This document shows, in pieces, positions 1-11,090 of a stretch of DNA of 64,000 bases. A program made the translations under genes and the position numbers. How positions within the stretch are numbered: the first letter of the stretch is position 1; every line of letters begins with the position of its first letter. Source of the DNA: Saururus chinensis (taxonomy: Eukaryota > Streptophyta > Magnoliopsida > Piperales > Saururaceae); assembly GCA_035235625.1 (NCBI GenBank), contig CP141142.1:19416995-19480994 (forward strand), in the 5' to 3' direction. The notes beneath the pieces are model-generated. The model was given only the letters and a program-made list of their open reading frames with translations, searched no databases and had not been told where the DNA came from.

Positions 1-304
1 CTATCCGAATCAACTTCTTTCCTAATTTAGTTCTCTTGATGCAAATCTCAAATCCAACGGGTCCACAAGGTTGTGTTCGACCATTCCATGTATGTTTAGA
101 CCATTAGGAGCCCATTCTTAACTTTTAAATAGCTTTGGGTAGTTGGGCTTCACTTCATATTCCAGTTGGATCCTCTTGAAGCCTGTTTAAACATGTAAAC
201 TCAATTAAGGTCCAACTAACCTATTCAAAACATAAATAGCCCAAATAAGCAATGACTTAACACAAAATAGGATTGTAATTTGAAATTTTAAAATATTTTA
301 TTGA
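1..304. other. Unassigned AT-rich DNA at the window edge
   Basis: I see no gene here. The stretch ends where a Gypsy protease frame becomes recognisable near 305. It could be an older repeat fragment abutting element A, but I found no LTR end or target-site duplication. Confidence 0.4.
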
Positions 305-720
305 ACATTATTTCAGTGCATCAGAAGGTCTTCGCTATTTCAACTCATGAGGCAGCCAATACTTCAGCAGTGGTGGAAGGTATGTTTGAAATTGCTTCCC
401 ACTATGCTAGAGTGTTGTTTGATACCGGATCATCAAATTCTTTCATTTTACCTCTTTTTTATCATGAGCATGGTGTTAAGCTTAAGATGTTTTCAGTTCC
501 TTTAAGTGTGTCTACCCCTTCGTCTTCTCTTCAGTTGGAGGAGTATCTTGAGAATGTTTCCATATTAGTTGAAGGTATAAATTATTTGTTGATTTGATTA
601 TTTTGCCTATGATTGATTTTGATGTCATTTTGGTCATGGACATGAAGTCAGTTTATCATGGACATGTTGATTTCCGTAGAAAGAATGTTCATTTGTTTTG
701 CCGGATATCGACCCTTTCAA
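305..720 (+). pseudogene. Element A protease remnant
   Basis: This is the retropepsin-like aspartic protease region of a Gypsy polyprotein, which would cleave Gag-Pol. A DTGSSNSF active-site motif is encoded near 421-444, followed by a degenerate second half near 600-700 that recalls the D-V-I-L-G-M-D-W block of chromoviruses, here altered. The frame breaks at the stop at 595-597. Gag, expected upstream, is absent. Confidence 0.8.
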
Positions 721-830
721 TTTTTAGGGCATGAGATGGGCTAGCGGCAAGTTCTTAGTGTCTTCTTCAAAGGCAAGGAAGTGGATCAACAGTAGGTGTG
801 TCACTTTTCTTGCAAGCATCTCAATGAAGG

Positions 831-1832
831 GTGCAACCTCTACCTTCTATTGATTTTGTTCATGTAGTGTTGAAGTATGCGGATTTATTTCTAGATAACT
901 TGACAAGATTGCCTTTTAAGAAGGAGATTGAGTTCAATATTGATCTTCTTTCAGGCATAATTCCTATTTCTGAAGCTCCTTACTGCATGGCTCCAGCTAA
1001 GTTGAAAGATCTTAAGGCTCAATTGCAAGACATAATGGACAAGGGATACATAAGGCCTAGTGCATCTCCTTAAGCCACACTGGTTCTATTTGCATTAATT
1101 ACTTGACGTTTAATCAGGTAACAATCAAGAACAAGTATCCACATATTGATGATTTTTTAATCAATTGCAATAGGCTCAAGTGTTCTCGAAAATTGACTTG
1201 AGGTTGGGCTACCATCAACTCGGTATTTGACCTAATGAGTATTTAAGATAGCTTTCCGAACACGTTATGGGCATTATGAGTTCTTGATTATGCCTTTTAG
1301 CCTCCCAATGCACCGTCATCTTTTATGGATTTGATGAATAAGGTTTTTAGACCTTATTTAGATTAGTTTGTTATTATTTTTTTGGTTGACTTATTGATCT
1401 ATTCAGCTAGCTAGGAGGAGTATGAGAAGCACTTGAGGTTTGTCATACAAACTTTGAGATATCACAAGCTCTATGCAAAGTTTGACAATTGTGAATTTTG
1501 GTTGGAAGAAGTGTAATTTCTAAGCCATTTCCAAAGATAGTGCTGTGGTAGATCCATCCAAGGTGGAGATTGTCTTGAAGTATGAGCAACCTAAGAATGC
1601 TTATGAAGTCTAAAGCTTCCTAGGTCTTGCAGGATGCTATTGGAGAGGTTCATCAAAGGCTTTTCTCACATTGCTACTCCTATGACTAAATTGACAAGGA
1701 AGAATGAGAAGTTTGAATCGAATCAAGCATGTGAGGAATGTTTTCAAGAGTTGAAAAAGATGCTAACTTCAACACCAATCTTAACTTTACCTTTGGGGAG
1801 TGGTGGATTTGTGGTTATAGTGAAGCTTAGTT
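831..1832 (+). pseudogene. Element A reverse transcriptase remnant
   Basis: The frame at 831-1073 carries the N-terminal RT segment typical of plant Gypsy elements: the P-I-S-x-A-P-Y block, then L-K-x-L-K-x-Q-L and G-Y-I-R-P-S-x-S-P. From 1077 to 1630 palm and fingers remnants can be traced in shifting frames with many stops. The segment at 1634-1832 matches the RT-to-RNase H connection (G-F-S-x-I-A-x-P-M-T-x-L-T). It cannot make an active enzyme. Confidence 0.8.
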
Positions 1833-1839
1833 AAGAGGG

Positions 1840-2471
1840 TTGTGTTGTGTGTTGATACAGCATGGGAAAGTGGGAGCTTATGCTTCTCCTTAGTTTAGAG
1901 TGCATGAGCGAAACTATCCTACACATGACTTAGAGCTAGCAATAGTGGTCTTTGCATTGAAGATTTGGTGGCACTACTTGTATGTGAGAAGTTTGAAGTG
2001 TTCACGGACCACAAGAGTTTGAAATACCTCTTCACTCAATGAGACTTGAACATGAGGCAAAGAAGATTGTTGGAATTCCATAAGAATTGTGACTTCACTA
2101 TTTTCTATCATCTTGGAAAAGCTAATCTGGTGGCGGATGCCTTGAGTATAAATTCAGCCACATCAATAGCTTGTATTTGTGTGCAAGAATGACTTTTGTA
2201 TAAAGAAGCTATTGAGCTCAAACAAGAGTTAGCTTTAGAAGATACTGCAGTACAAGCGGTTTGCTAATCTTTCTATAAGCTCAGTTTATGAGGTGATTGA
2301 AGAACAAAAGGTAGATGACGAAATTCAAGTCATGAAGGCTAAGTTGCAAGGGAAAGCAGTGATTGATTTTGAAGAAAGGGCTGATGGAAGCTTAACTTGT
2401 TTAGGATGGTTGTTTATGCCAAACTCCTTAGAGTTAAAGAAGCTCATTCTTTTAGCGGCACATCACTTAAG
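1840..2471 (+). pseudogene. Element A RNase H and integrase N-terminus remnant
   Basis: Around 1885-2160 the translation shows RNase H landmarks: Y-P-T-H-D-L-E-L, then [10 protein letters not shown] and A-D-A-L-S in broken frames. The frame from 2293 leads into the integrase N-terminal zinc region (A-A-H-H-L). Coding ends where the B1 LTR begins at 2477 and resumes at 9836. Confidence 0.8.
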
Positions 2472-2476
2472 GTTCT
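2472..2476. repeat. Target-site duplication of B1, left copy (GTTCT)
   Basis: The five bases GTTCT lie directly before the TGATAAG start of the 5' LTR and recur directly after the 3' LTR at 9831-9835. A 5-bp duplication is usual for Gypsy integrases. Confidence 0.9.
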
Positions 2477-2887
2477 TGATAAGTATGAAATCTATATCTA
2501 TTTTATATGTCTTTTTACCTTATTTGCTAGTATAGATTAGGTTAATTTAGAGTTAGTTATGGTTTATTTAGATTAAGATAGATATTAGTATTTTAGTTTA
2601 AATATTAATGATTTTGTAGTTATTAGTAGTTTAGACATGTATTTAAATCAAGTTGGAATTTTAATTACATTATACATGTCTAAAATATAGTATTTTATGT
2701 TTTGTAGGTAAAGTGCGCTTATCGAAGTACTTGGACAATGTTTGAAATGATTAAAAATAGTCTTCACATGCTTTAAAGTGACTTGGACAACTTTTCGGAG
2801 TTATAAACAAGTTAGAAATTAATATGGACACGAAGGAAAGCTTAATGAACAGAATATGAACAATCCGGTAAAACAGAAACACTGTAG

Positions 2888-2920
2888 CCGATCGATCGGG
2901 CATGAGGGCGATCGATCGGG
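2888..2920. promoter_or_regulatory. Pair of palindromic boxes in the B1 5' LTR
   Basis: CCGATCGATCGGG (2888-2900) and GCGATCGATCGGG (2908-2920) are two near-identical palindromes about 7 bases apart, roughly 80-100 bp upstream of the LTR TATA box. The arrangement suggests protein-binding sites in the LTR promoter; that role is inferred. Confidence 0.5.
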
Positions 2921-2995
2921 ATAACGTGCAGTTTCCTTGTTTGACCCAAATTCCAATCCTTTTCATATTGGACTTCTTCCTACGGAACTTATGCC

Positions 2996-3003
2996 TATAA
3001 AAA
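2996..3003 (+). promoter_or_regulatory. TATA box of the B1 5' LTR
   Basis: TATAAAAA lies in a region conserved in both B1 LTRs (8997-9004 in the other). It is the best candidate for the start region of the element transcript. Confidence 0.6.
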
Positions 3004-3835
3004 GACATATTTGGCTTAGAATTAGGGGATTCCAGTAGATTTTAAGAGGAGAAAAAGGAAGAAGAAGATGGAGGAGAACTCAAAGCTTTTAATGGAGATT
3101 CAAGTATTTTCTTCTACCATGGAAGGCTAGACTTTTCTTTTACTTAGGAGTTGATGAAGCTATAGATAAGTTTCAGTTTCTTTTCTTTTTAATTTAGATC
3201 TCAGTTGTGAATGATGACAATTGTATGATATGGATTTCCTTTTTAATGGAAGAGCTTTTTATGTTTATTCAAGTCTATGTTGATTTATTGTCTTGTAGAT
3301 GATAGATTGATATGGTTTTGATATTTGCATCGATTCTAATTTCTGTGATTTAGATGAGATGGTCATACAATAGTTTTAATGTTCAGATAATTAATGACTT
3401 GGATGAGTTATACTAAGATTAGACGGGTCATGCCTATAGCTAGTTTAGTGTAGATGATCCGTGCTATTGTCGAAGATAGTTCATGCCATGGAAGTTAATT
3501 AATGATTCTTTTTGAAGTAATTCTAGCTTGTAGCTGAGAATACTTGTTCATGTTCACACTAGATTTAGATTAAGAGTTAAGAAATTGTTATGGTTCTATA
3601 GTGGATTCAATTTTCTAAGTAATTTCCATCAAATTAATCTCTTATTTTAAACAAGTTGATTCCTTTCTTTTGCTTAATTTAAGTTTAAGTTGTTTTTAGT
3701 TTTTAAATCAGCAAATTCCTCTTTAGATTTAGTAATAATCCATCCGTCCCTGAGGTTCGACAACCCTTAAATACTTATCCTAGTACAATTACCTTGTACA
3801 CTCACAAAGGGTTTAATTATAAACGATCAAGTTTT

Positions 3836-3853
3836 TGGCGCCATTGCCGGGGA
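3836..3853 (+). other. Primer-binding site for tRNA-Asp
   Basis: TGGCGCCATTGCCGGGGA, six bases after the LTR end, is complementary to the 3' end of plant tRNA-Asp with one mismatch at its eighth base. This primer is typical of Athila and Tat lineage Gypsy elements. Confidence 0.88.
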
Positions 3854-4150
3854 CGGTATTGATTTGTTACTAAATTAGTATTAGGATAATTCTATCTAAT
3901 TTAGATTCAATTTACTTTAGTTTTTAGGTTAATTTTTAGTTTCTTACCTTTTGTTAATTTGATTTTGTAGGCTGAGTTGAAGATCGTGCTCTCTACACTT
4001 GTGGCCACAAGTGGACATCGACAAGCATAGTGCTTCTCTTCGGTTTGCAAGCTTTTTTTTTCTCTCTTAATTTTTAGTTTTTTTTCTTAGTTAGTTTTTA
4101 CTTATTCTTCCCCTTTTTACACTTAAAATTGTGTGCTGTGTTTGTGGTGT

Positions 4151-6706
4151 ATGTGTGGTCGTCGCTCCTTACTCCCCCGATTAGTACCATTTGACCCTGA
4201 GCCTGAGCGGACATTTAGGAAAGCTGAGTTGCCCTCGATCTACATCCCTACACCCCCAAACTCTCCCACCAATTCCTCCACCCACACTACTTCTTCCCTC
4301 ATAATGGCTGAACATTAGTTAGTAGATGCACCACTTAAAGCTCTAAGAGAGTATTACACTCCCAATGAGTACACCTCTCCTTCATGCATTAGGTTGCCAG
4401 CGGTTGCTGCTCAAAATTATGAGATTAAGCCCAATGTCATTCAAATGCTTCCATCCTTTTATGGGCTTAATAATGAAAACCCGTATAGGCACCTAGATGA
4501 TTTCTTAGAACTATGCACAACTTTTAAGCTCTCAAATTTAACCGATGAGGCTGTTAAACTTTGTCTTTTTCCTTTCACATTGAAAGATAAGGCTAAGGAA
4601 TGGCTTCATTCATTAGAGCCAAACACTATCACAACATGGGCCCAAATGCAACAAGAGTTCCTTAAAAAGTACTTCCCCATAGGTAAGACCAACCAAATGG
4701 GAAAGGCCATAACCACTTTTGCCCAACTTCCTACTGAACAGTTCCATGAGAGTTGGGATAGACTTAAGGACCTTCTTAGGAGGTGTCCTCATCATGCTGT
4801 CCCTAAGTGGCAATTAGTGCAACGTTTTTATGAGGGTCTTACTGAACAAAACCGTCATCTTGTTGATGCAAGTTGTGGGGGATCCTTTTTGCTAAAAAAT
4901 GAAAATGAGGCATGGAAACTTTTTGAGGACTTGAGTGAAAATTCTCTTCAACATGTTGCGTTGAATAGAAATGAGAGTGGATTATCTACCTTAAACAATG
5001 CCCCCTCTAGGGGTGGCTTGTATGAAGTCAAAAACCCATTAGACCTCTCCTCCAAAGTTGATACTTTGAGTAGGAAACTTGACCTCCTTATGACTTCAAC
5101 CCATCAGCCCACTCCCTTCACTCAAGATGCATGCACAATATGCCTTAGCCCAGCCCATACTGTCATTGAGTGCCCCTCTGCCTCTCAATTTCCTAAGCTT
5201 GTCCAAGACCATGTGAATGTCACCCAATCCTTCCCTAGGGCTGAGAACAATCCATTTTCAAATACATATAACCCTGGGTGGAGGAATCATCCTAACTTTT
5301 CTTGGCGGACACAAAACCAAGGGGTTATGGGTAACCAACCCCCTAGGCACCCATTCCAAGTCCCACCAGCCCATATCCACCAACCTCAAGTGCAACCTCT
5401 ATATGTCCAACCCAATAGGAGTCCAAGTTTTGAAGAAAAGGTCTTGAGTGCCTTGCAAGGTCTTCAATCTCAATCTCAACTCCTCCACTCTCACACACAA
5501 TCTATAGCAAAGTTAGAAGCCCAAATTGGACAACTAGCTAATGTTATTAACAAGAGAGAGATGGGGACATTGCCAAGTCAACCCCTACCAAACCCTAAAG
5601 GTCAATTTCAGGTAGAGGGAGCTCCTCCCTCTAATGAACAAGTTAATTCCATAATGACCCTTAGGAGTGGGAGGATTGTTGACAAGAGTGTTGGGGGGAC
5701 ACTAGTGACAAATGATACGAGTGAGGAGTTAGAGAGGGCAGCCCCTAATGAACCTCAAGTAGAAGTTAGTACGCCACATGAGAAGGAGTTTGTATCTCCT
5801 TCCCCTTCCTCAAAGCCACAGTCTAAGACCACTTCTAAGGGATCTTATATCCCTAGGGCACCTTTTCCTCAGTGTCTTGACATGGCCCCACCATTTAGAA
5901 AGAGCACAGCTAAGATGGATGAGATTCTTGAGACTTTCAAACAAGTCAAAATTAATCTCCCCCTCTTAGAAGCCATTAAGCAAGTCCCTACTTATGCTAA
6001 GTTCCTTAAAGACCTATGCACTCAAAAGCATAAATCCAAGACCCATGTGTCTAAGAAGGTCTTTCTCACCGAAGTTAGCTCTCTTTTGAAGTTTGACACC
6101 CCACCTAAGTATAAGGACCCTGGAGTACCTACTATTTCTTGTGTCATAGGTGATCACTCCATCCATAGAGCCCTCCTTGACCTTGGTGCGAGTGTCAATC
6201 TACTCCCTTACTCGGTGTATGAAAAACTAGGGTTAGGAGAATTGCAGCCTACATCAGTTACCTTGCAGCTAGCCGACCGTTCTGTGCGTAAGCCTCTAGG
6301 AGTCATTGAGGATGTCTTAGTGAAGGTTGACCGGTTCTTTTTCCCTGTTGATTTTATTGTCTTAGATATGGAAACCGGTGCCAACTCCACATATCAGATT
6401 CCTATCATTCTAGGTCGTCCTTTTCTTGCCACAGCTAATGCATCCATAAATTGTAGGACGGGGGTAATGGAGATGACTTTTGGGAACATGAAAGTGCAAC
6501 TAAATATTTTTGATGTGTCTAACCATTTGCCTGCAACTTCTAATGCTGAATGTTTTATGGTAGACAATTTTAGATTTGATGCTTATGATAGAGGTCCATC
6601 TTTTGTAGCATCAGCCCATATTCAAGTCGTGCCTTCTAATTTTTCTACATCATCTTTTTGGAGACTTAAGAGAAGAGCCAATGCTAATATCTACCAGCCG
6701 CCCTGA
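4151..6706 (+). CDS. B1 Gag-protease polyprotein (one in-frame TAG near the N-terminus)
   Basis: One frame runs from an ATG at about 4151 to 6706, broken only by a TAG at 4316-4318; the open part after it is 4319-6706. The product would be the capsid-nucleocapsid precursor plus protease of an Athila-like element. The retrotransposon Gag core (W-L, then F-L-x-K-Y-F-P) falls around 4600-4680. A CCHC zinc knuckle of spacing C-x2-C-x4-H-x4-C is encoded near 5132-5173. The protease active site reads DLGAS near 6178-6192, the form normal in this lineage, followed by I-L-G-R-P-F-L near 6407-6427. Such length without further stops, beside badly decayed neighbours, fits recent activity. The frame stops before any RT. 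The TAG probably disables this copy or forces a downstream start. Confidence 0.85.
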
Positions 6707-8396
6707 TATATTTGAGCATGTTGGCAATGTCTGGCTAAAGACAATAAACTTAGCGCTTCTTGGGAGGCAACCCATGTTTTAGATATATTTATTTTCCTTT
6801 TGTTTATTTTCTTTGCTTCATTTAGGCTTTATTTACTTATTTTCTCAATTTTTTTTTCTCTCATTATAGTGTATCTTCTTTAATGAGATATAATACTTTA
6901 GGTTTGAGGGAATGCTCATCACTTATATTTATTTCTTTTCTCCAATCCTATGTACTTCACTTTCAGATTAGTGGATTAGTTATGCTTTCAGGTGATATCT
7001 TTCTCTCTTTTACTTGTTCTTGTCATTGTAGTATATATTTTCTTTAACATTGAGGACAATGTTCAGTTTAGGTTTGGGGGTGTAGAAAGATATTTTTATT
7101 TCTTATTTTTCTTTTAGGATGTTTTAGAGTATATTTTTTCATTATTTGTTTTGTTTTCTTTTAAAAGTATATGTCTATTTTTAAAGAGATCAATTTCATG
7201 AAGAAAGTTCAAGTAATTAATTAAGTGATGAAAATGATTAAGTGAGTAATTTCTATTTTATTTTTATTATCTTGGATAATTATGCTTATATTTTTAAATC
7301 ACATTTCACACACTTGAAACTTGTAGGAATATAATTTTATGATTTATTACTTGCAATCTTAGTGGGATATCTTTAATTGAGCATATATTTTTGAAAACTT
7401 GGCAATTGAGTAATTTTTAATATTTTATGATAGATTTTTATGCTTAGCTTTTATTTGAAAAAAAAATGGGATACGTGTGTATAGAAAAAAAAAGAATAAA
7501 AAAAAAAGTTGAAAAAAAATAGATTGAATGAAAAAAAAAATGATGATGACAAAATAATAATAAAGGTTTGTTTCTCTTTTTACTGAGTAACCGGACCTTA
7601 TGCCTAGGCAAGTATAAGGGATCGCGTCAAAAGGTGAAAAGTTGAGATAAATTCTTTTATGATTTGCTTGGTTCTGTAGCCTTTATAGTTCGAGTTATTA
7701 AGCCTGAGGGGTGTTTCAACACCTAGTGCCTTGAGCCAACTGGATTAGGGACACTGGCCTAACGCTTGTTACATGGACTATTTAGAAAGCTTAATAGAAC
7801 TAGGTATTGCACAAGTCATATTTTGAAGAATATTATGCTCTTATTCCCTAAATTTAATTGAATTTGAAGGCTATTACATGAGGGTTTATTATGAGATGTT
7901 AAAGATGAAAGATTGTCAATGTTATATTTTTGAGTTAGTAAACTTTAATGAGCTTAGTTAATGGGTCACATAAGATATGCTTGTTAATAAAGAATGAAAT
8001 TGTATGACTACAAAGTTTCTACACTTTATGTTTTTGAAATGTATATATGTAGTTGCACAATTATTTCTAAGATGGGGTTATAGAATGAATTATTTGTGGT
8101 TGGTTCTTTTTAAAAATAGTTATGTGTTTTTAAGAGAAGATTATTTTTTTTACAATTTTTGTTTTCTTATTTTATTTTATTTTATTTTTCATAGGTTTTG
8201 ATGTTTGTGGGTATCATTACTGCAAACCCTCACGAGACACAACTCGTCCAACTAGGGACACCTAGGGGTTTAAAGGCTTGTTGCATATGCTAAATGCAAT
8301 CGTGATTCCCTACGAAAGTGGCTTTTATTTATTTTATTTTTTTTAGATTAGTTGTTTTATTTTATTTTTGTTTTGCTCGAGGACTAGCAAAATATA
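6707..8396. other. Non-coding 3' internal region of B1
   Basis: AT-rich DNA with poly-A and poly-T runs (about 7450-7560) occupies the place where pol would lie. No RT, RNase H, integrase or envelope motifs are seen. The same stretch occurs in inverted form in B2 (about 25470-27175), so it belongs to the family and is not a local deletion scar. Segments recalling GGTTTGGGGGTATT occur near 7070 as well as at the true polypurine tract. Confidence 0.75.
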
Positions 8397-8410
8397 GGTT
8401 TGGGGGTATT
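8397..8410 (+). other. Polypurine tract of B1
   Basis: GGTTTGGGGGTATT lies directly before the 3' LTR, at the position used to prime plus-strand DNA synthesis. Confidence 0.75.
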
Positions 8411-9830
8411 TGATAAGTATGAAATCTATATCTATTTTATATGTCTTTTTACCTTATTTGCTAGTATAGATTAGGTTAATTTAGAGTTAGTTATGGTTTA
8501 TTTAGATTAAGATAGATATTAGTATTTTAGTTTAATTATTAATGATTTTGTAGTTATTAGTAGTTTAGACATGTATTTAAATCAAGTTGGAATTTTAATT
8601 ACATTATACATGTCTAAAATATGGTATTTTATGTTTTGTAGGTAAAGTACGCTTATTGAAGTACTTGGACGATGTTTGAAATAATTAAAAATAGTCTTCA
8701 CATGCTTTAAAGTGATTTGGACAACTTTTCGGAGTTATAAACAAGTTAGAAATTAATATGGACACGAAGGAAAGCTTAATGAACAGAATATGAACAATCC
8801 AGTAAAACAGAAACACTGTAGCCGATCAATCGGGCATGCATGGTGATCGATCGGGATAACGTGAATTCAGATGAAAATACAGTGTAGCCGATCGATCGGG
8901 CTTGTAGAGCGATCGATCGGCATAACGTGCAGTTTCCTTGTTTGACCCAAATTCCAATCCTTTTCATATTGGACTTCTTCCTACGGAACTTATGCCTATA
9001 AAAAGACATATTTGGCTTAGAATTAGGGGATTCTAGTAGATTTTAAGAGGAGAAAAAGGAAAAAGAAGATGGAGGAGAACTCAAAGCTTTTAATGGAGAT
9101 TCAAGTACTTTCTTCTATCATGGAAGGCTAGACTTTTCTTTTACTTAGGAGTTGATGAAGCTATAGATAAGTTTCAGTTTCTTTTCTTTTTAATTTAGAT
9201 CTCAGTTGTTAATGATGACAATTATATGATATGGATTTCCTTTTTAATGGAAAAGCTTTTTATGTTTATTCAAGTCTATGTTGATTTATTGTCTTGTAGA
9301 TGATAGATTGATATGGTTTTGATATTTGCATCGATTCTAATTTCTGTGATTTAGATGAGATGGTCATACAATAGTTTTAATGTTCAGATAATTAATGACT
9401 TGGATGAGTTATACTAAGATTAGACGGGTCATGCCTATAGCTAGTTTAGTGTAGATGATCCGTGCTATTGTCGAAGATAGTTCATGCCATGGAAGTTAAT
9501 TAATGATTCTTTTTGAAGTAATTCTAGCTTGTAGCTAAGAATACTTGTTCATGTTCACACTAGATTTAGATTAAGAGTTAAGGAATTGTTATGGTCCTAT
9601 AGTGGATTCAATTTCCTAAGTAATTTCCATCAAATTAATCTCTTATTTTAAACTAGTTGATTCCTTTCTTTTGCTTAATTTAAGTTTATGTTGTTTTTAG
9701 TTTTTAAATCAGCAAATTCCTCTTTAGATTTAGTACTAATCCATCCGTCCCTGAGGTTCGACAACCCTTAAATACTTATCCTAGTACAATTACCTTGTAC
9801 ACTCGCAAAGGGTTTAATTATAAACGATCA
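8411..9830 (+). repeat. B1 3' LTR
   Basis: It matches 2477-3829 and is about 67 bp longer because the box module is doubled: boxes at 8822-8834, 8844-8855, 8888-8900 and 8909-8920. TATA box at 8997-9004. It ends CGATCA before the GTTCT duplication. Confidence 0.95.
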
Positions 9831-9835
9831 GTTCT
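9831..9835. repeat. Target-site duplication of B1, right copy (GTTCT)
   Basis: Identical to 2472-2476. The integrase sequence of element A resumes directly after it. Confidence 0.9.
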
Positions 9836-11067
9836 CCATCCATCTAGGAGGAACCGAGGTGTGTCATGACGTGAAGCAAACTTTTGGTGGAGTGTCATGA
9901 AGAGGGATATTGCTTCATTTGTGTGTAAGTGCTTCAAGTGAAAGTGGAACATTGTCATCCAGGAAGCATGCTACAACCTCTACCTATTCTAGAGTGGAAG
10001 TGGGAGAATGTGGCTATGGTCCTTGTTTCAGGGCTTCCTTGATTACCCGATGGTAAGGCTGTGGTGTGCATTATCATTGATCGACTTATTAAGTCAACAC
10101 ACTTCATTGCTATGATGATGACCACTTTTTTGGATGTGTTGGCAGCACTTTATGTGAATGAGATTATTCGGTTACATGGAGTTCTCGTATCTATAGTTTC
10201 TGACATAGGTCCTCAATTTGCATCTAGGTTTGGAAAAGTTTTTGAAAGGCTTTAGGGACAACGACTCACCTCAGGTCAGCTTATCATCCTTATACTGATT
10301 GAAAATCCGAGAGGACTATCCAAACCTTAGAGGATATGCTTCGAGCATGCATCCTTGAGTGGAAGGGTAGTTGGGAGCAACACATACTGTTGGTAGAGTT
10401 TGCCTGCAAAGATAGTTACGAAGCTAGTATCATGATAGCTCCTTCCAAGGCATAGTATGGACATCCTTCTTGATCTTCCCTTTCTTGGAATGAGGTTGGA
10501 GAGCATCTCCTAACTAGGCCTGAGATTGTGAAACAATTAGTAGAGAAGATTCAACTTGTTCAAGAGCAGTTGCAGATAGCTCAAAGTCGAAAAAAGAGTT
10601 ATGGAGATAAGCAGAGGAAAGACCTAGAATTCCAAGTTGGCGACCATGTTTTCTTGAAGATCTCACCCTCTCGAGGCGTCATGCGATTCAGTAAGAGAGG
10701 GAAGTTACCTCCTACATTCATTGGACCTTTTGAAGTCCTGGAGTGGATTGGAGTGCTTGCGTATCGAGTAGATCTTCCTCCACAGCTTGCTAATATTCAC
10801 AATGTGTTCCATATTTCTCTTCTACAAAGGTATAAGCTGGATCCGTCCTATGTTCTTGATTTCGAGCCATTGGGGCTAAGGAGCGACTTTTCATATGTTG
10901 AGACACTAATGCAAATCTTAGACAAGAAGGAAAAGATTCTCATAAACAAGGCGATTCCGTTAGTAAAAGTCCCTTGGTGGAACCACATTGTGGAGGAAGC
11001 AACATGGGATCATGAGAATAAATTCAAGGAGAAGTATCCTCACCTATTCACTGCCATCCAAAAGTAA
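9836..11067 (+). pseudogene. Element A integrase and chromodomain remnant
   Basis: Translation continues the integrase interrupted at 2476. The catalytic core appears at 10061-10253 (I-D-R-L-x-K-S-x-H-F at the first Asp; the S-D-x-G-P-Q-F block reads S-D-I-G-P-Q-F). The frame at 10528-11067 holds the integrase C-terminus (K-S-Y-G-D-x-x-R-K-D-L-E-F, then V-G-D-H-V-F-L-K and F-x-G-P-F) and a chromodomain-like end (W-W-N-H, then E-E-A-T-W). Stops near 10250 and 10455 disable it. In chromoviruses this tail directs integration to particular chromatin. Confidence 0.85.
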
Positions 11068-11090
11068 ATTTTGAGGACAAAATTCCTATA

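Larger units (their letters stand above)
2477..3829 (+). repeat. B1 5' LTR
   Basis: The LTR starts TGAT and ends ATCA, a short terminal inverted repeat. It matches 8411-9830 along its whole length apart from a roughly 67-bp segment that is present once here and in effect twice in the 3' LTR. It holds a pair of palindromic boxes at 2888-2900 and 2908-2920 and a TATA box at 2996. Confidence 0.95.
2477..9830 (+). mobile_element. Element B1: Athila-like Gypsy element with gag-pro but no pol
   Basis: This is a full-length insertion bounded by two LTRs that begin TGATAAG and end CGATCA, with GTTCT duplicated on both sides. The order is 5' LTR, tRNA-Asp PBS, gag-protease frame, 1.7 kb of non-coding DNA, polypurine tract, 3' LTR. 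No reverse transcriptase, RNase H or integrase motif is found between 6707 and 8396 on either strand, so the copy is non-autonomous. By eye I count about 25 single-base differences between the LTRs, which suggests a young insertion compared with A or C. Confidence 0.93.

Noticed and set aside
2888-2920. Palindromic boxes as heat-shock elements or bacterial-type operators
   Set aside because: TTCGAA has no two-base gap between TTC and GAA, so it is not a heat-shock element, and the plant context rules out a bacterial operator.
2751-3008. 85-codon minus-strand frame and its twin at 8776-9009
   Set aside because: Both lie inside B1 LTRs over the box and promoter region, and no protein family is recognised.
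4316-4318. Programmed read-through of the B1 gag stop
   Set aside because: The bases after TAG (TTAGTA) do not match the known CAATTA-type read-through context, so I do not claim it.
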